A DNA stretch of 64,000 nt from an uncultured Erysipelotrichaceae bacterium (GTDB lineage: Bacteria > Bacillota_I > Bacilli_A > Erysipelotrichales > Erysipelotrichaceae): assembly GCA_902761625.1 (NCBI GenBank), contig CACWLH010000001.1, positions 56,212 through 120,211 on the forward strand, read 5' to 3'. The notes beneath the pieces were generated by a model. It did no database searches, was not told where the DNA came from, and was given only the letters and a program-made list of their open reading frames with translations. A program made the translations under genes and the position numbers. Positions 25,772 through 33,430 of the stretch are shown here, one piece after another (position 1 is the first letter of the stretch; the number at the start of each line of letters is the position of its first letter).

Positions 25772-27118
25772 ATGCGGTTTTTTCCTGACAGCTATACATT
25801 CCTGAGCATCGGATCATTCGCTTTGCGCTGGTATGCGATCACCCTGATTGCGGGTGTGATCGCGGCATATCTGCTGACTTCAAAAGGCATGAAGGCGCAT
25901 GGCTATGACGTCGACACCGTCGATGAAATGCTTGTACTGTGCATGATCGGAGGTGTGCTTGGCGGAAGAATCTTCTGGGTGCTGGAAAACCTTCCGGAAT
26001 ATCTGAAATATATTCCTTATATCTTTGCGCTCAGTGACGGCGGATTTGATATTCTGGGAACGATTGTCGGTATCAGTGCGATGATGTTCTTCTATTGCAC
26101 GCGCAGACATATGTCCACATTGCGCACGATGGATGTGCTGATGCCTTCGCTTCTGCTGTTTGCGGTGATTGCGCGTTTCGGCAGATCCTTCGCCGATGTG
26201 TCAATCTGGTTTGCCAACGGCATTGATCTGATCGGCTTCCTGGTGCTCTACTTCTTTGTGCGTCCCTATCACGAAGGCAGAAGACGCGGCGATGTGGCGG
26301 CGATCGGCTTCATGTTCATCGCCCTGTCCAGACTCATCTGCATGGTCTTCGGATGGGATCCGACCGCCCGAGGGGTTATGATTCCCGCTGTATGCGTTGA
26401 ATTGTTCGGCATCGCCCTTTACTATCTTGTGCACAAGAGAAGACCGACCAAACCGATCGTGCTCTTTGACCTGGACGGAACCATCATGGACACAAGATCA
26501 ATGGTCATCCAGTGTTTCAAATATCTGTATATGAGATATAACGATCCGCTCAATTTCACCAAGGACAAGCGCAATCTTGTCTTCCGTCTTCCTCTGAAAG
26601 AGGCGATGGAGAAGCTCTTCCCGGATCAGGATGCGGATCAGCTTTGCGATGAATACAGAAAATATCAAAGCTCCTTCTCATGGAGTGATTCCGTATCCCT
26701 CTATCCCAATGTGAAAACCACTCTGGATGAACTGTGGCAGAACGGATATGTGCTTGGCATTGTTTCAACCAGAATGACTTCCTCATGTGAATCATGGCTG
26801 CGTCAGCTTGATCTGTCACATTGTTTCGGAACCATTCTTGGCCGTGACCTTTATACCGATCTCAAACCGGAACCGGGCGGAATCCTGTATGCCGGTAAAA
26901 AACTCAAGCGCGGACATGATTCCTGCGTTTATGTCGGAGACGGACTGAATGATATCCGTGCCGCCAAGGCAGCCGGTGTCTACTCGGTTGCATTTATCAG
27001 CGATCCTTCCAAACGCGAGGCGATCGAAGAGCTGAAACCGAACCGGATCATCGATGATATGAGTGAACTGAAAGAGCTGCTCAATGAGAATCATGAATGG
27101 GCAGACGAGAATTGCTAG
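25772..27118 (+). CDS. Fusion: Lgt-like membrane domain plus PpaX-type HAD phosphatase
   Basis: 448 residues in one uninterrupted frame. Residues about 1-222 are seven membrane segments that resemble prolipoprotein diacylglyceryl transferase, keeping RWYAI and GGRIFWVLEN. The usual His of the HGG loop is Leu (GGFDILGTIVG), and the RxGNFxN signature reads RFGRSFAD, so transferase activity is doubtful. Residues about 226-440 are a HAD phosphatase with DLDGT (nucleophile Asp), VSTRM, the Lys of LKPEP and GDGLND, closest to pyrophosphatase PpaX. The stop of hprK is 2 nt before the ATG and GAGGA is in place. The fused order equals the separate lgt and ppaX genes of related bacteria. Confidence 0.85.
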   Translation: MRFFPDSYTFLSIGSFALRWYAITLIAGVIAAYLLTSKGMKAHGYDVDTVDEMLVLCMIGGVLGGRIFWVLENLPEYLKYIPYIFALSDGGFDILGTIVGISAMMFFYCTRRHMSTLRTMDVLMPSLLLFAVIARFGRSFADVSIWFANGIDLIGFLVLYFFVRPYHEGRRRGDVAAIGFMFIALSRLICMVFGWDPTARGVMIPAVCVELFGIALYYLVHKRRPTKPIVLFDLDGTIMDTRSMVIQCFKYLYMRYNDPLNFTKDKRNLVFRLPLKEAMEKLFPDQDADQLCDEYRKYQSSFSWSDSVSLYPNVKTTLDELWQNGYVLGIVSTRMTSSCESWLRQLDLSHCFGTILGRDLYTDLKPEPGGILYAGKKLKRGHDSCVYVGDGLNDIRAAKAAGVYSVAFISDPSKREAIEELKPNRIIDDMSELKELLNENHEWADENC

Positions 27119-27126
27119 GAGAAGTT

Positions 27127-27384
27127 ATGGCAGATTACAAAGAAGCAGTCTTTTTCCGCAAGCGTGAATACAATCTCAACGGCTGGAATGAAATGATTGT
27201 CAAAGCTTCCGATCTGATGGCGCTCAATGATGAGAAAGACGTGCGCGCCGTCTGCGAAGGCATGCTCAAGAACATGCTGGAAGGGGACAGGATCATCAAA
27301 GGATCAGCGGAGCATCCTTCCAAAGATCTGGAAATCGCATATTATTGTGACAATCTGAGTGAAAGCCGCAGAAGGCTTTATTGA
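27127..27384 (+). CDS. Small protein of unknown function
   Basis: 85 residues, mostly helical, no membrane segment or signal peptide. AGGAG overlaps the stop codon of the upstream fusion gene, 5 nt before the ATG. The following HAD gene begins 1 nt after its stop. The tight spacing argues for a real, translated member of the hprK operon. No domain recognised. Confidence 0.75.
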   Translation: MADYKEAVFFRKREYNLNGWNEMIVKASDLMALNDEKDVRAVCEGMLKNMLEGDRIIKGSAEHPSKDLEIAYYCDNLSESRRRLY

Positions 27385-27385
27385 T

Positions 27386-28156
27386 ATGAAGAAATATTTC
27401 TTTTTCGATATTGACGGAACTCTTACCAATATCCACACCGGAAAGCTTGTGGAAAGCGGCCTTGAGACATTGAGAAAGCTCGAGGAAAACGGTCACTTTG
27501 TGGCAATCGCCACCGGCAGGGCATATTACAAGACAGTCAAAGCCGCCCATGATGCAGGGGTGCACAATTTCGTGGCCAATGGCGGAGCTGCTCTGGTCAT
27601 CAATGATCAGCTGGTCAAAAACAGTCCGCTGGACAGAGACAAGGCGCTTCAGGTGATTCATGAGGCTGATGAGCTTGGCTATGGAATCCTTGTGGCAGTC
27701 AATGACAGCATTGATGTTGTCATGCGTGATCACCGCTTCCTGGAACAGTTCGGCGAACGCAGAGAACCGACCAATTATATCTATCAGCCGGAAATGGAAT
27801 ACGATGATCTGAAAGACATCTACAAGATTTACATCTCCATTCCGGAAAGCGAGGAATACCGCCTGAAAAACAGAGATCTCCTCGGCCATATCCGCATGGG
27901 CGCCGATTACTTCTGGTACCAGCATGACGCCAAGGACCAGGGCATCCGCGATATGATGGAATATCTCGGGGCGGATATCAAAGATGTCGTCGTATTCGGC
28001 GACGGTGAAAATGATATGGTCATGTTCCGCAAGGAATGGACTTCCATCGCCATGGGCAACGGTGACAGGCGTCTGCTTGAGATGGCGGACTATATCACGG
28101 ATGCGGCAGAGGATGACGGCATCCGCAACGCCTGTAAACATTTTGGATGGATCTGA
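27386..28156 (+). CDS. Cof-type HAD-IIB phosphatase
   Basis: 256 residues, cytosolic. HAD motifs in order are FDIDGTLT (about 6-13, catalytic Asps), ATGRAYY (about 45-51), a Lys in the middle region, and GDGENDMVM (about 207-215). A C2 cap between motifs II and III marks the Cof/YidA subgroup, which usually dephosphorylates sugar phosphates or flavin/PLP-type cofactors. The exact substrate is unknown. The ATG at 27386 is chosen because it begins the conserved strand; an earlier in-frame start lies within the upstream gene. It ends the first half of this run, since a terminator follows. Confidence 0.88.
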   Translation: MKKYFFFDIDGTLTNIHTGKLVESGLETLRKLEENGHFVAIATGRAYYKTVKAAHDAGVHNFVANGGAALVINDQLVKNSPLDRDKALQVIHEADELGYGILVAVNDSIDVVMRDHRFLEQFGERREPTNYIYQPEMEYDDLKDIYKIYISIPESEEYRLKNRDLLGHIRMGADYFWYQHDAKDQGIRDMMEYLGADIKDVVVFGDGENDMVMFRKEWTSIAMGNGDRRLLEMADYITDAAEDDGIRNACKHFGWI

Positions 28157-28181
28157 ACCGGTGAAAGCCGCCGGTTTTTAA
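28155..28181 (+). terminator. Rho-independent terminator
   Basis: AACCGG / CCGGTT with a 9-nt loop and TTTTTA tail, starting at the HAD stop codon. Confidence 0.75.
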
Positions 28182-28276
28182 TTTTCCTTCCGCTTTCACA
28201 CATGGCACACCCGGATGCGTTGTGATATGAAAGACACGATGATAAAATAGATGAATACGAAGAGAAGGTGAACATT

Positions 28277-29143
28277 ATGGCAAAGAATAAACGCGTGATT
28301 CTCGTCAGCGGCATGAGCGGCGCGGGCAAATCCACCGCAACCAGATTTCTTGAGGATATGGGCTATCATGTCATCGATAACTTCCCGGTTCAGCTGGTCA
28401 CCCTGCTTGTGGATATGATTGAGACAAGCACGGATCCCCGTTACAGCTATCTCGCACTTTCGACCACCGCCCAGGACTTCGCTGCGTTCCTGCGCGGACT
28501 CAAGGGACAGAATATCGAGGTTCAGGTGCTTTTCCTGGAAGCCAGCGATTCCGTCCTTCTTCACAGATACAAGAGCACCCGGCGCATGCATCCGCTGTTA
28601 TTGATCAACACCGCCAACACCCTCGAGGAAGCGATTGCGGTGGAGAGGCAGATGTTTGCCAGAAATATCAACAACTCATTCATCACGGTTGACACATCCT
28701 TCCTTTCTGAAAAGGAATTCAGAAGAAAGATTGAACAGTATTTTTCCAAATCATCGGTTCCGACCTTCTCGCTTTCCTTTGTGTCGTTCGGATACAAATT
28801 CGGTGTTCCCATGGATGCGGATCTGATGGTGGATGTCCGTTTCCTTCCGAATCCGTTCTGGGTTGTCGGGCTCAGACCGTTCTCCGGAAATGATAAAGCG
28901 GTCTATGACTATGTCATGGAAAAGCAGGAGACAAAGGAATTCCTGGACCGTCTGCTTGCCTTTACGGATTACGCTTTTGCGCAATATGTGAAAGAAGGCA
29001 AGAACCATTTTACGGTGGCGATCGGATGTACAGGCGGTCAGCACCGCAGCGTTGCCATCACAAATTTCCTATATGATCACTACAAATCACAGTACAACTG
29101 CTATAAGGAACACCGTGATGAGAAGGAGTGGATACGTGAGTAA
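28277..29143 (+). CDS. rapZ: RapZ/YvcJ nucleotide-binding protein
   Basis: 288 residues. Walker A GMSGAGKST (about 12-20) and the conserved C-terminal GCTGGQHRS (about 245-253) define the RapZ family. RapZ in enterics is an RNA-binding adaptor, while the Bacillus homologue YvcJ hydrolyses GTP and affects competence. The ATG has AGAAGG 8 nt upstream. It begins the conserved rapZ-yvcK-whiA trio, with an 8-nt overlap with yvcK. Confidence 0.95.
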   Translation: MAKNKRVILVSGMSGAGKSTATRFLEDMGYHVIDNFPVQLVTLLVDMIETSTDPRYSYLALSTTAQDFAAFLRGLKGQNIEVQVLFLEASDSVLLHRYKSTRRMHPLLLINTANTLEEAIAVERQMFARNINNSFITVDTSFLSEKEFRRKIEQYFSKSSVPTFSLSFVSFGYKFGVPMDADLMVDVRFLPNPFWVVGLRPFSGNDKAVYDYVMEKQETKEFLDRLLAFTDYAFAQYVKEGKNHFTVAIGCTGGQHRSVAITNFLYDHYKSQYNCYKEHRDEKEWIRE

Positions 29144-30089
29144 AACAAAGAATGTGGTGATCATCGGCGGCGGGCACGGCCAGTCCGCGATCTGCCGCGG
29201 GATCAAGAATATCGAAAATCTGAAAATCAGCGCCATCGTCACGGTGGCGGATGACGGCGGCAGCACCGGCCGGCTCAGAAAAAGATTCCATATTCCGGCG
29301 ATGGGCGATATCCGCAATGTCATGATCGCTCTGGCGGAAAGTGAATCATTGATGAGCAATCTCATGGATTACCGCTTTGAGGATGCGGCCGGCGATGAAT
29401 CGGATGTCGGCGGACACAATCTCGGCAATCTGATTCTGACTGCTTTAACGCAGCAGAGCGGCTCGTTCATGGAGGCAGTGCAGATCATCGGCAAGGTTCT
29501 CAATGTCAAAGGCAGCATCATTCCCGCCACTACCCAGGTCATCACCCTGTATGCGATGATGGCCGACGGTGTCATTGTCAAAGGGGAGGCGAATATCCCC
29601 ACCCGCGAGAACCGCATCCGCAGGGTGTTCTACCAGGAACCCGTCCATGCCGTTCCGGAGGCGGTGGAAGCCCTGAAGAGGGCGGATCTGATCATCTACG
29701 GAATCGGATCGGTCTATACGAGCATTCTGCCCAATATCATCATCGATGAGATGAGAGAGGCGCTCAATGCCTCAAAAGCGAAGAAGGTTTACTTCTGCAA
29801 TGCCATGACCCAGCCGGGAGAAACCGACGGCTTCTGCCTGGAAGACCATGTGGAGGCTTTGCAGAGCCATGGCGCACCGGTGGATGAGGTCGTCTTTGCC
29901 TCGGACAGACTTCCGCAGCAGCTGATTGACAAGTATGCGAAAGAAGGCAGTATACCGGTCATTGAAAGAACCCGCAGCCATCCCTATAAGGTGCGGTATG
30001 AAAGCCTGCTGAATTTTTCTTCAGGTCTTGTCCGCCATGATTCTTTGAAAATCGAACAGACTGTCCGGAAGCTTGTGGAGGAACTCTGA
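29136..30089 (+). CDS. yvcK: YvcK/CofD-like gluconeogenesis and morphology factor
   Basis: 317 residues of the YvcK (GlmR-like) family, which binds UDP-sugars and links central metabolism to cell-wall synthesis. The N-terminal VVIIGGGHGQS loop and the DDGGSTGRLR motif (about 37-46) are typical. I start at GTG 29136: AAGGAG lies 7 nt upstream, and it opens directly at the conserved SKTKNVVIIGGG. This overlaps rapZ by 8 nt. An ATG 18 nt earlier lacks a ribosome site. whiA overlaps its stop by 1 nt. Confidence 0.93.
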   Translation: MSKTKNVVIIGGGHGQSAICRGIKNIENLKISAIVTVADDGGSTGRLRKRFHIPAMGDIRNVMIALAESESLMSNLMDYRFEDAAGDESDVGGHNLGNLILTALTQQSGSFMEAVQIIGKVLNVKGSIIPATTQVITLYAMMADGVIVKGEANIPTRENRIRRVFYQEPVHAVPEAVEALKRADLIIYGIGSVYTSILPNIIIDEMREALNASKAKKVYFCNAMTQPGETDGFCLEDHVEALQSHGAPVDEVVFASDRLPQQLIDKYAKEGSIPVIERTRSHPYKVRYESLLNFSSGLVRHDSLKIEQTVRKLVEEL

Positions 30090-31069
30090 TGTCATTTGCG
30101 TCTGATGTGAAAAATGAAGTCGCGGCGAAAGTCATGAGCGGCAATGATGCCAGGGCGGAACTGTCCGCTTTGATCCAGATGTGCTCCTCGCTCTCATTGT
30201 CCAGCACAAGAGGTCTGACCCTTCTGGTCACGGTGGAAAACGCCGCGGTTGCCCGCCGCATTTACACCCTGGTCAGAGAACGCTATGAAACCGATACCGA
30301 ACTCTATGTCAAAAAGAAGATGAACCTGCGCAAAAACCGCATTTACGGTATCCGCATTCTGGGCGGCGCTTCCGAAATCCTCAAGGATCTCGGCATCTAT
30401 TCCTCACGCGGTCTGAGAGAAGCGCCCCTGGCGAAGATTGTGCAGACTGATAACAGCGCAAGGGCATATCTTGCCGGAGCGTTTCTGGCAAGCGGCAGCG
30501 TGAATTCACCTGACACCACCAGCTATCATCTTGAAATCACCGTGAACAGTCCCGAACATGCGGACTTTCTGATTTCCCTTCTGGAGCGCTTCGGCATCAA
30601 TGGAAAGCTGACTGCCCGCAGACAGAAGTATATTGTTTATGTGAAAGCGGCGGAGAAGATCGCCGACTTTCTGAGAATCATCGAAGCCGACCAGGCTCTT
30701 CTGACCTTTGAGAATGTCAGAATCTCCCGCGATTTCGTCAATTCATTCACCCGTCTGAACAATATGGATGTGGCAAATGAAATGAAGACGCAGGCGGCCG
30801 CGGGCGGACAGATGGCCGATATCATGATCCTTGAGGAGGCGGAGCGGATTGAACGTCTGGATGCCAGACTCCGGGATGTGATCGAGCTGAGAAAAGAATT
30901 TCCGGAAGCTTCTCTGCAGGAGCTTGCCGATATCTATGAGAAACGTTCCGGCGTCAAGGTTTCAAAATCCGGTATCAAACACCGCTTTGTGAAAATTCAT
31001 GAACTGGCAGAACAGGTACAGAACCAGAACAGAGAAATGGCGCAGCGCAGAAATTCCCGCGCGGCCTGA
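30089..31069 (+). CDS. whiA: WhiA DNA-binding regulator
   Basis: 326 residues. The N-terminal LAGLIDADG-homing-endonuclease-like fold (about 1-200, AYLAGAFLASGSVNSP near 129-144) is joined to a C-terminal helix-turn-helix (about 270-310, LQELADIYEKRSGVKVSKSG). WhiA controls sporulation septation in actinobacteria and affects division and chromosome segregation in Bacillus. ATG overlaps the yvcK TGA (TGATG). Placement in rapZ-yvcK-whiA is the canonical order. Confidence 0.96.
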   Translation: MSFASDVKNEVAAKVMSGNDARAELSALIQMCSSLSLSSTRGLTLLVTVENAAVARRIYTLVRERYETDTELYVKKKMNLRKNRIYGIRILGGASEILKDLGIYSSRGLREAPLAKIVQTDNSARAYLAGAFLASGSVNSPDTTSYHLEITVNSPEHADFLISLLERFGINGKLTARRQKYIVYVKAAEKIADFLRIIEADQALLTFENVRISRDFVNSFTRLNNMDVANEMKTQAAAGGQMADIMILEEAERIERLDARLRDVIELRKEFPEASLQELADIYEKRSGVKVSKSGIKHRFVKIHELAEQVQNQNREMAQRRNSRAA

Positions 31070-31084
31070 CATACAGGAGAGATT

Positions 31085-31999
31085 ATGATTGTAAAAGCCA
31101 ATACGGATCAGACCAATGAAATCAGAAAGCTCTGGCTGACATGCTTTCCCAAGGAGGATCCGCGATATATCGATTATTATTTCAAAAATATCTATGAACC
31201 GGAAAACTGCTATGTCAATGTGATCGAAGGCAAAGTGGTTTCCGCCTTGATGCGCAATCCCCATGCCCTCATGTTCAACGGACGGGTTCTGCAGGCATCG
31301 ATGATCGTCGGCGTGGCAACCCTTCCCCAATACAGAAAAAAGGGATATATGAAAGAGCTCATGAATGTCGTCCTTGACGCATGCGAACACAGTGAGCTGA
31401 TCACCATGATCCAGGCCGAGGATCCGACGATCTATGAGCAGTTCGGTTTCAGAACGGTTTACAGAAGACAGGATTACACGATTGAGAGAAAGGATGTCAA
31501 GCGGATCACGAATTTCGGCTGCGCATATGAACCGACCGCCATCGATCTGCTCAAGGTTTATTCCGCCTTCATCCGCAGATTCAACGGCTTCTATCCGCGC
31601 GATCTGGAATACTTCAAAAAATACAAAAAGGAGATCACCGCGGTCGGCGGCAAGCTCGTCGCCTATTATGACTCCAAGGATCAGATCCGCGGCTATGCGG
31701 TGATGATTCCCCAGGGCAATGAGCTCAGGGTGGAGGAGATTGTCTATCTGGATTCCATGTCTCTTGTGAAACTGTGCAATGCCGCACTGCAGGAGAGAAG
31801 AATTGTCCACCTGCTTGTTTCAGAAGCGGAAAATCTTTCCCTGATATTCCCCGAGGCACGTCATAAGACATACGGCTCCACGATGTGCAGACTGAATGAC
31901 GCGGATCTGTTCATGCGTGTGTACAACCGCCGTGTCATCACCGTGGAGGATGCCTTCGGGATCAGCCGCAGACCTTTGAATCTCAACGAATTCGCCTGA
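31085..31999 (+). CDS. GNAT N-acetyltransferase, Eis-like
   Basis: 304 residues. The N-terminal GNAT fold holds the acetyl-CoA loop GVATLPQYRKKGYMKELM (about 79-96, Q/RxxGxG/A type). A second GNAT-like half and a small C-terminal domain (about 240-304) give the Eis-type architecture seen in many Bacillota. The substrate could be an amine or an aminoglycoside-like compound; nothing here decides it. AGGAGA precedes the ATG, 15 nt after whiA, so it may be cotranscribed. A strong terminator follows. Confidence 0.85.
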   Translation: MIVKANTDQTNEIRKLWLTCFPKEDPRYIDYYFKNIYEPENCYVNVIEGKVVSALMRNPHALMFNGRVLQASMIVGVATLPQYRKKGYMKELMNVVLDACEHSELITMIQAEDPTIYEQFGFRTVYRRQDYTIERKDVKRITNFGCAYEPTAIDLLKVYSAFIRRFNGFYPRDLEYFKKYKKEITAVGGKLVAYYDSKDQIRGYAVMIPQGNELRVEEIVYLDSMSLVKLCNAALQERRIVHLLVSEAENLSLIFPEARHKTYGSTMCRLNDADLFMRVYNRRVITVEDAFGISRRPLNLNEFA

Positions 32000-32022
32000 T
32001 TGACATACACAATATCAATTGC

Positions 32023-32049
32023 AAAGGAGGAGATGTTTCCTCCTTTTTC
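32023..32049 (+). terminator. Rho-independent terminator
   Basis: AAAGGAGGA / TCCTCCTTT with a 6-nt loop and T tail. It closes the rapZ-yvcK-whiA-GNAT run. Confidence 0.88.
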
Positions 32050-32125
32050 AATGTTTGCGGATGAGCGCGCATCACTGAGCGGACATGCATGGTCATCAGT
32101 GTTCTGAATCAGAAATTACAGATAC

Positions 32126-32173
32126 TTTCAAGCTTGAAAATCATTTGTGAATATTTGGACTTCCTACCAAATA
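32126..32173. repeat. Two palindromes upstream of gap
   Basis: A 14-bp perfect palindrome TTTCAAGCTTGAAA (32126-32139) and an inverted repeat TATTTGG / CCAAATA (32152-32158, 32167-32173) sit 60-110 bp before the gap promoter. Operator-like, binding protein unknown. No gene lies in 32050-32232. Confidence 0.45.
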
Positions 32174-32232
32174 GTCAATGAAAAACAGTGTGAAAACCAC
32201 CCTAAAAAGATCAGGAAGGACCCTCATCACAA

Positions 32233-32262
32233 TTGACTTATGGGCATGTAAAATCATATAAT
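32233..32262 (+). promoter_or_regulatory. Strong promoter of gap
   Basis: TTGACT (32233-32238), 18 nt, TATAAT (32257-32262). Near-consensus, fitting a highly expressed gene. Confidence 0.8.
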
Positions 32263-32297
32263 TTCAATAGCAACATAAGGAGGTCTATAAAGACAAT

Positions 32298-33338
32298 ATG
32301 ACAGATGTAAGAGTTGCAATTAATGGTTTCGGCCGTATCGGCCGTCTTGCTTTCAGACAGATGTTCGGTGCAGAAGGCTACGAAGTCGTCGCAATCAACG
32401 ACCTGACAAAGCCTTCCATGCTGGCTCACCTGCTGAAGTATGACACAGCGCAGGGCGGTTACTGTGGAAAGATCGGTGAAAACCTCCACACAGTTTCAGC
32501 TGATGATGAAGCTAACACAATCACAGTTGATGGCAAGACTCTGCAGATCTACAAGGAAGCAGATGCTAACAACCTGCCTTGGGGCGATCTGAAGATCGAC
32601 GTTGTTCTCGAGTGCACAGGCTTCTACACAAGCAAGGCTAAGGCTTCTGCTCACATCAATGCTGGCGCACGTAAGGTTGTCATCTCCGCTCCTGCAGGAA
32701 ACGACCTGCCGACAATCGTTTACAATGTCAACCATGAAACACTGACAGCTGAAGACACAGTCATCTCCGCAGCATCCTGCACAACAAACTGCCTCGCTCC
32801 GATGACAAAGGCTCTGAACGACTATGCTCCGATTCAGTCCGGTATCATGACAACTGTTCATGCTTACACAGGCGACCAGATGATTCTCGACGGCCCGCAG
32901 AGAAAGGGTGACGTTCAGAGAGCAAGAGCTGGTGCAGCTAACATCGTTCCGAACAGCACAGGTGCTGCTAAGGCTATCGGTCTCGTAATCCCTGAACTCA
33001 ACGGCAAGCTCATCGGCGCTGCTCAGAGAGTTCCGACTCCTACAGGATCCACAACAATTCTCCATGCAGTCGTTAAGGGCGAAGACGTTACAGTCGAAGG
33101 CATCAACGCTGCTATGAAGGCACAGGCTAACGAGTCCTTCGGTTACACAACTGAGAAGCTCGTTTCCTCCGACATCATCGGTATGAAGTATGGTTCACTC
33201 TTCGATGCCAACCAGACAATGGTTTCCAAGATCGCTGATGGCGAATACCTGGTTCAGGTTGTTTCCTGGTATGACAACGAGAACTCCTACACATCCCAGA
33301 TGGTTCGTACAATCAAGTACTTCTCCAACGTTAAGTAA
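32298..33338 (+). CDS. gap: Glyceraldehyde-3-phosphate dehydrogenase (phosphorylating)
   Basis: 346 residues. Glycolytic enzyme that oxidises G3P with NAD and phosphate. The Rossmann start INGFGRIGR, the catalytic SCTTNC (Cys near 161) and the C-terminal VSWYDNEN are all present. Codon choice differs from its neighbours (many GCT, ACA and AAC codons), as expected for very high expression. AAGGAGGT is about 14 nt before the ATG, unusually far, but no other start fits the conserved N-terminus. It is transcribed alone here; pgk and other glycolytic genes are not adjacent. It has its own promoter and terminator. Confidence 0.98.
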   Translation: MTDVRVAINGFGRIGRLAFRQMFGAEGYEVVAINDLTKPSMLAHLLKYDTAQGGYCGKIGENLHTVSADDEANTITVDGKTLQIYKEADANNLPWGDLKIDVVLECTGFYTSKAKASAHINAGARKVVISAPAGNDLPTIVYNVNHETLTAEDTVISAASCTTNCLAPMTKALNDYAPIQSGIMTTVHAYTGDQMILDGPQRKGDVQRARAGAANIVPNSTGAAKAIGLVIPELNGKLIGAAQRVPTPTGSTTILHAVVKGEDVTVEGINAAMKAQANESFGYTTEKLVSSDIIGMKYGSLFDANQTMVSKIADGEYLVQVVSWYDNENSYTSQMVRTIKYFSNVK

Positions 33339-33355
33339 GAGTTACTGATCGTTCG

Positions 33356-33386
33356 AAAAGAGTCGTGCAATGCATGGCTCTTTTTC
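33356..33386 (+). terminator. Terminator of gap
   Basis: AAAAGAG / CTCTTTT outer stem extended inward by wobble pairs to TGC/GCA, then TTTTT. Confidence 0.75.
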
Positions 33387-33401
33387 TGTTTCAGGCATAT
33401 G

Positions 33402-33430
33402 AAAATCCCGCCATCTCTGACGGGATTATT
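33402..33430 (-). terminator. Terminator of the propeller-phosphatase gene (second terminator for gap)
   Basis: AATCCCG / CGGGATT hairpin directly after the minus-strand stop codon, with a T run on the minus strand (TTTTC) and TTATTTT on the plus strand. Confidence 0.7.
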
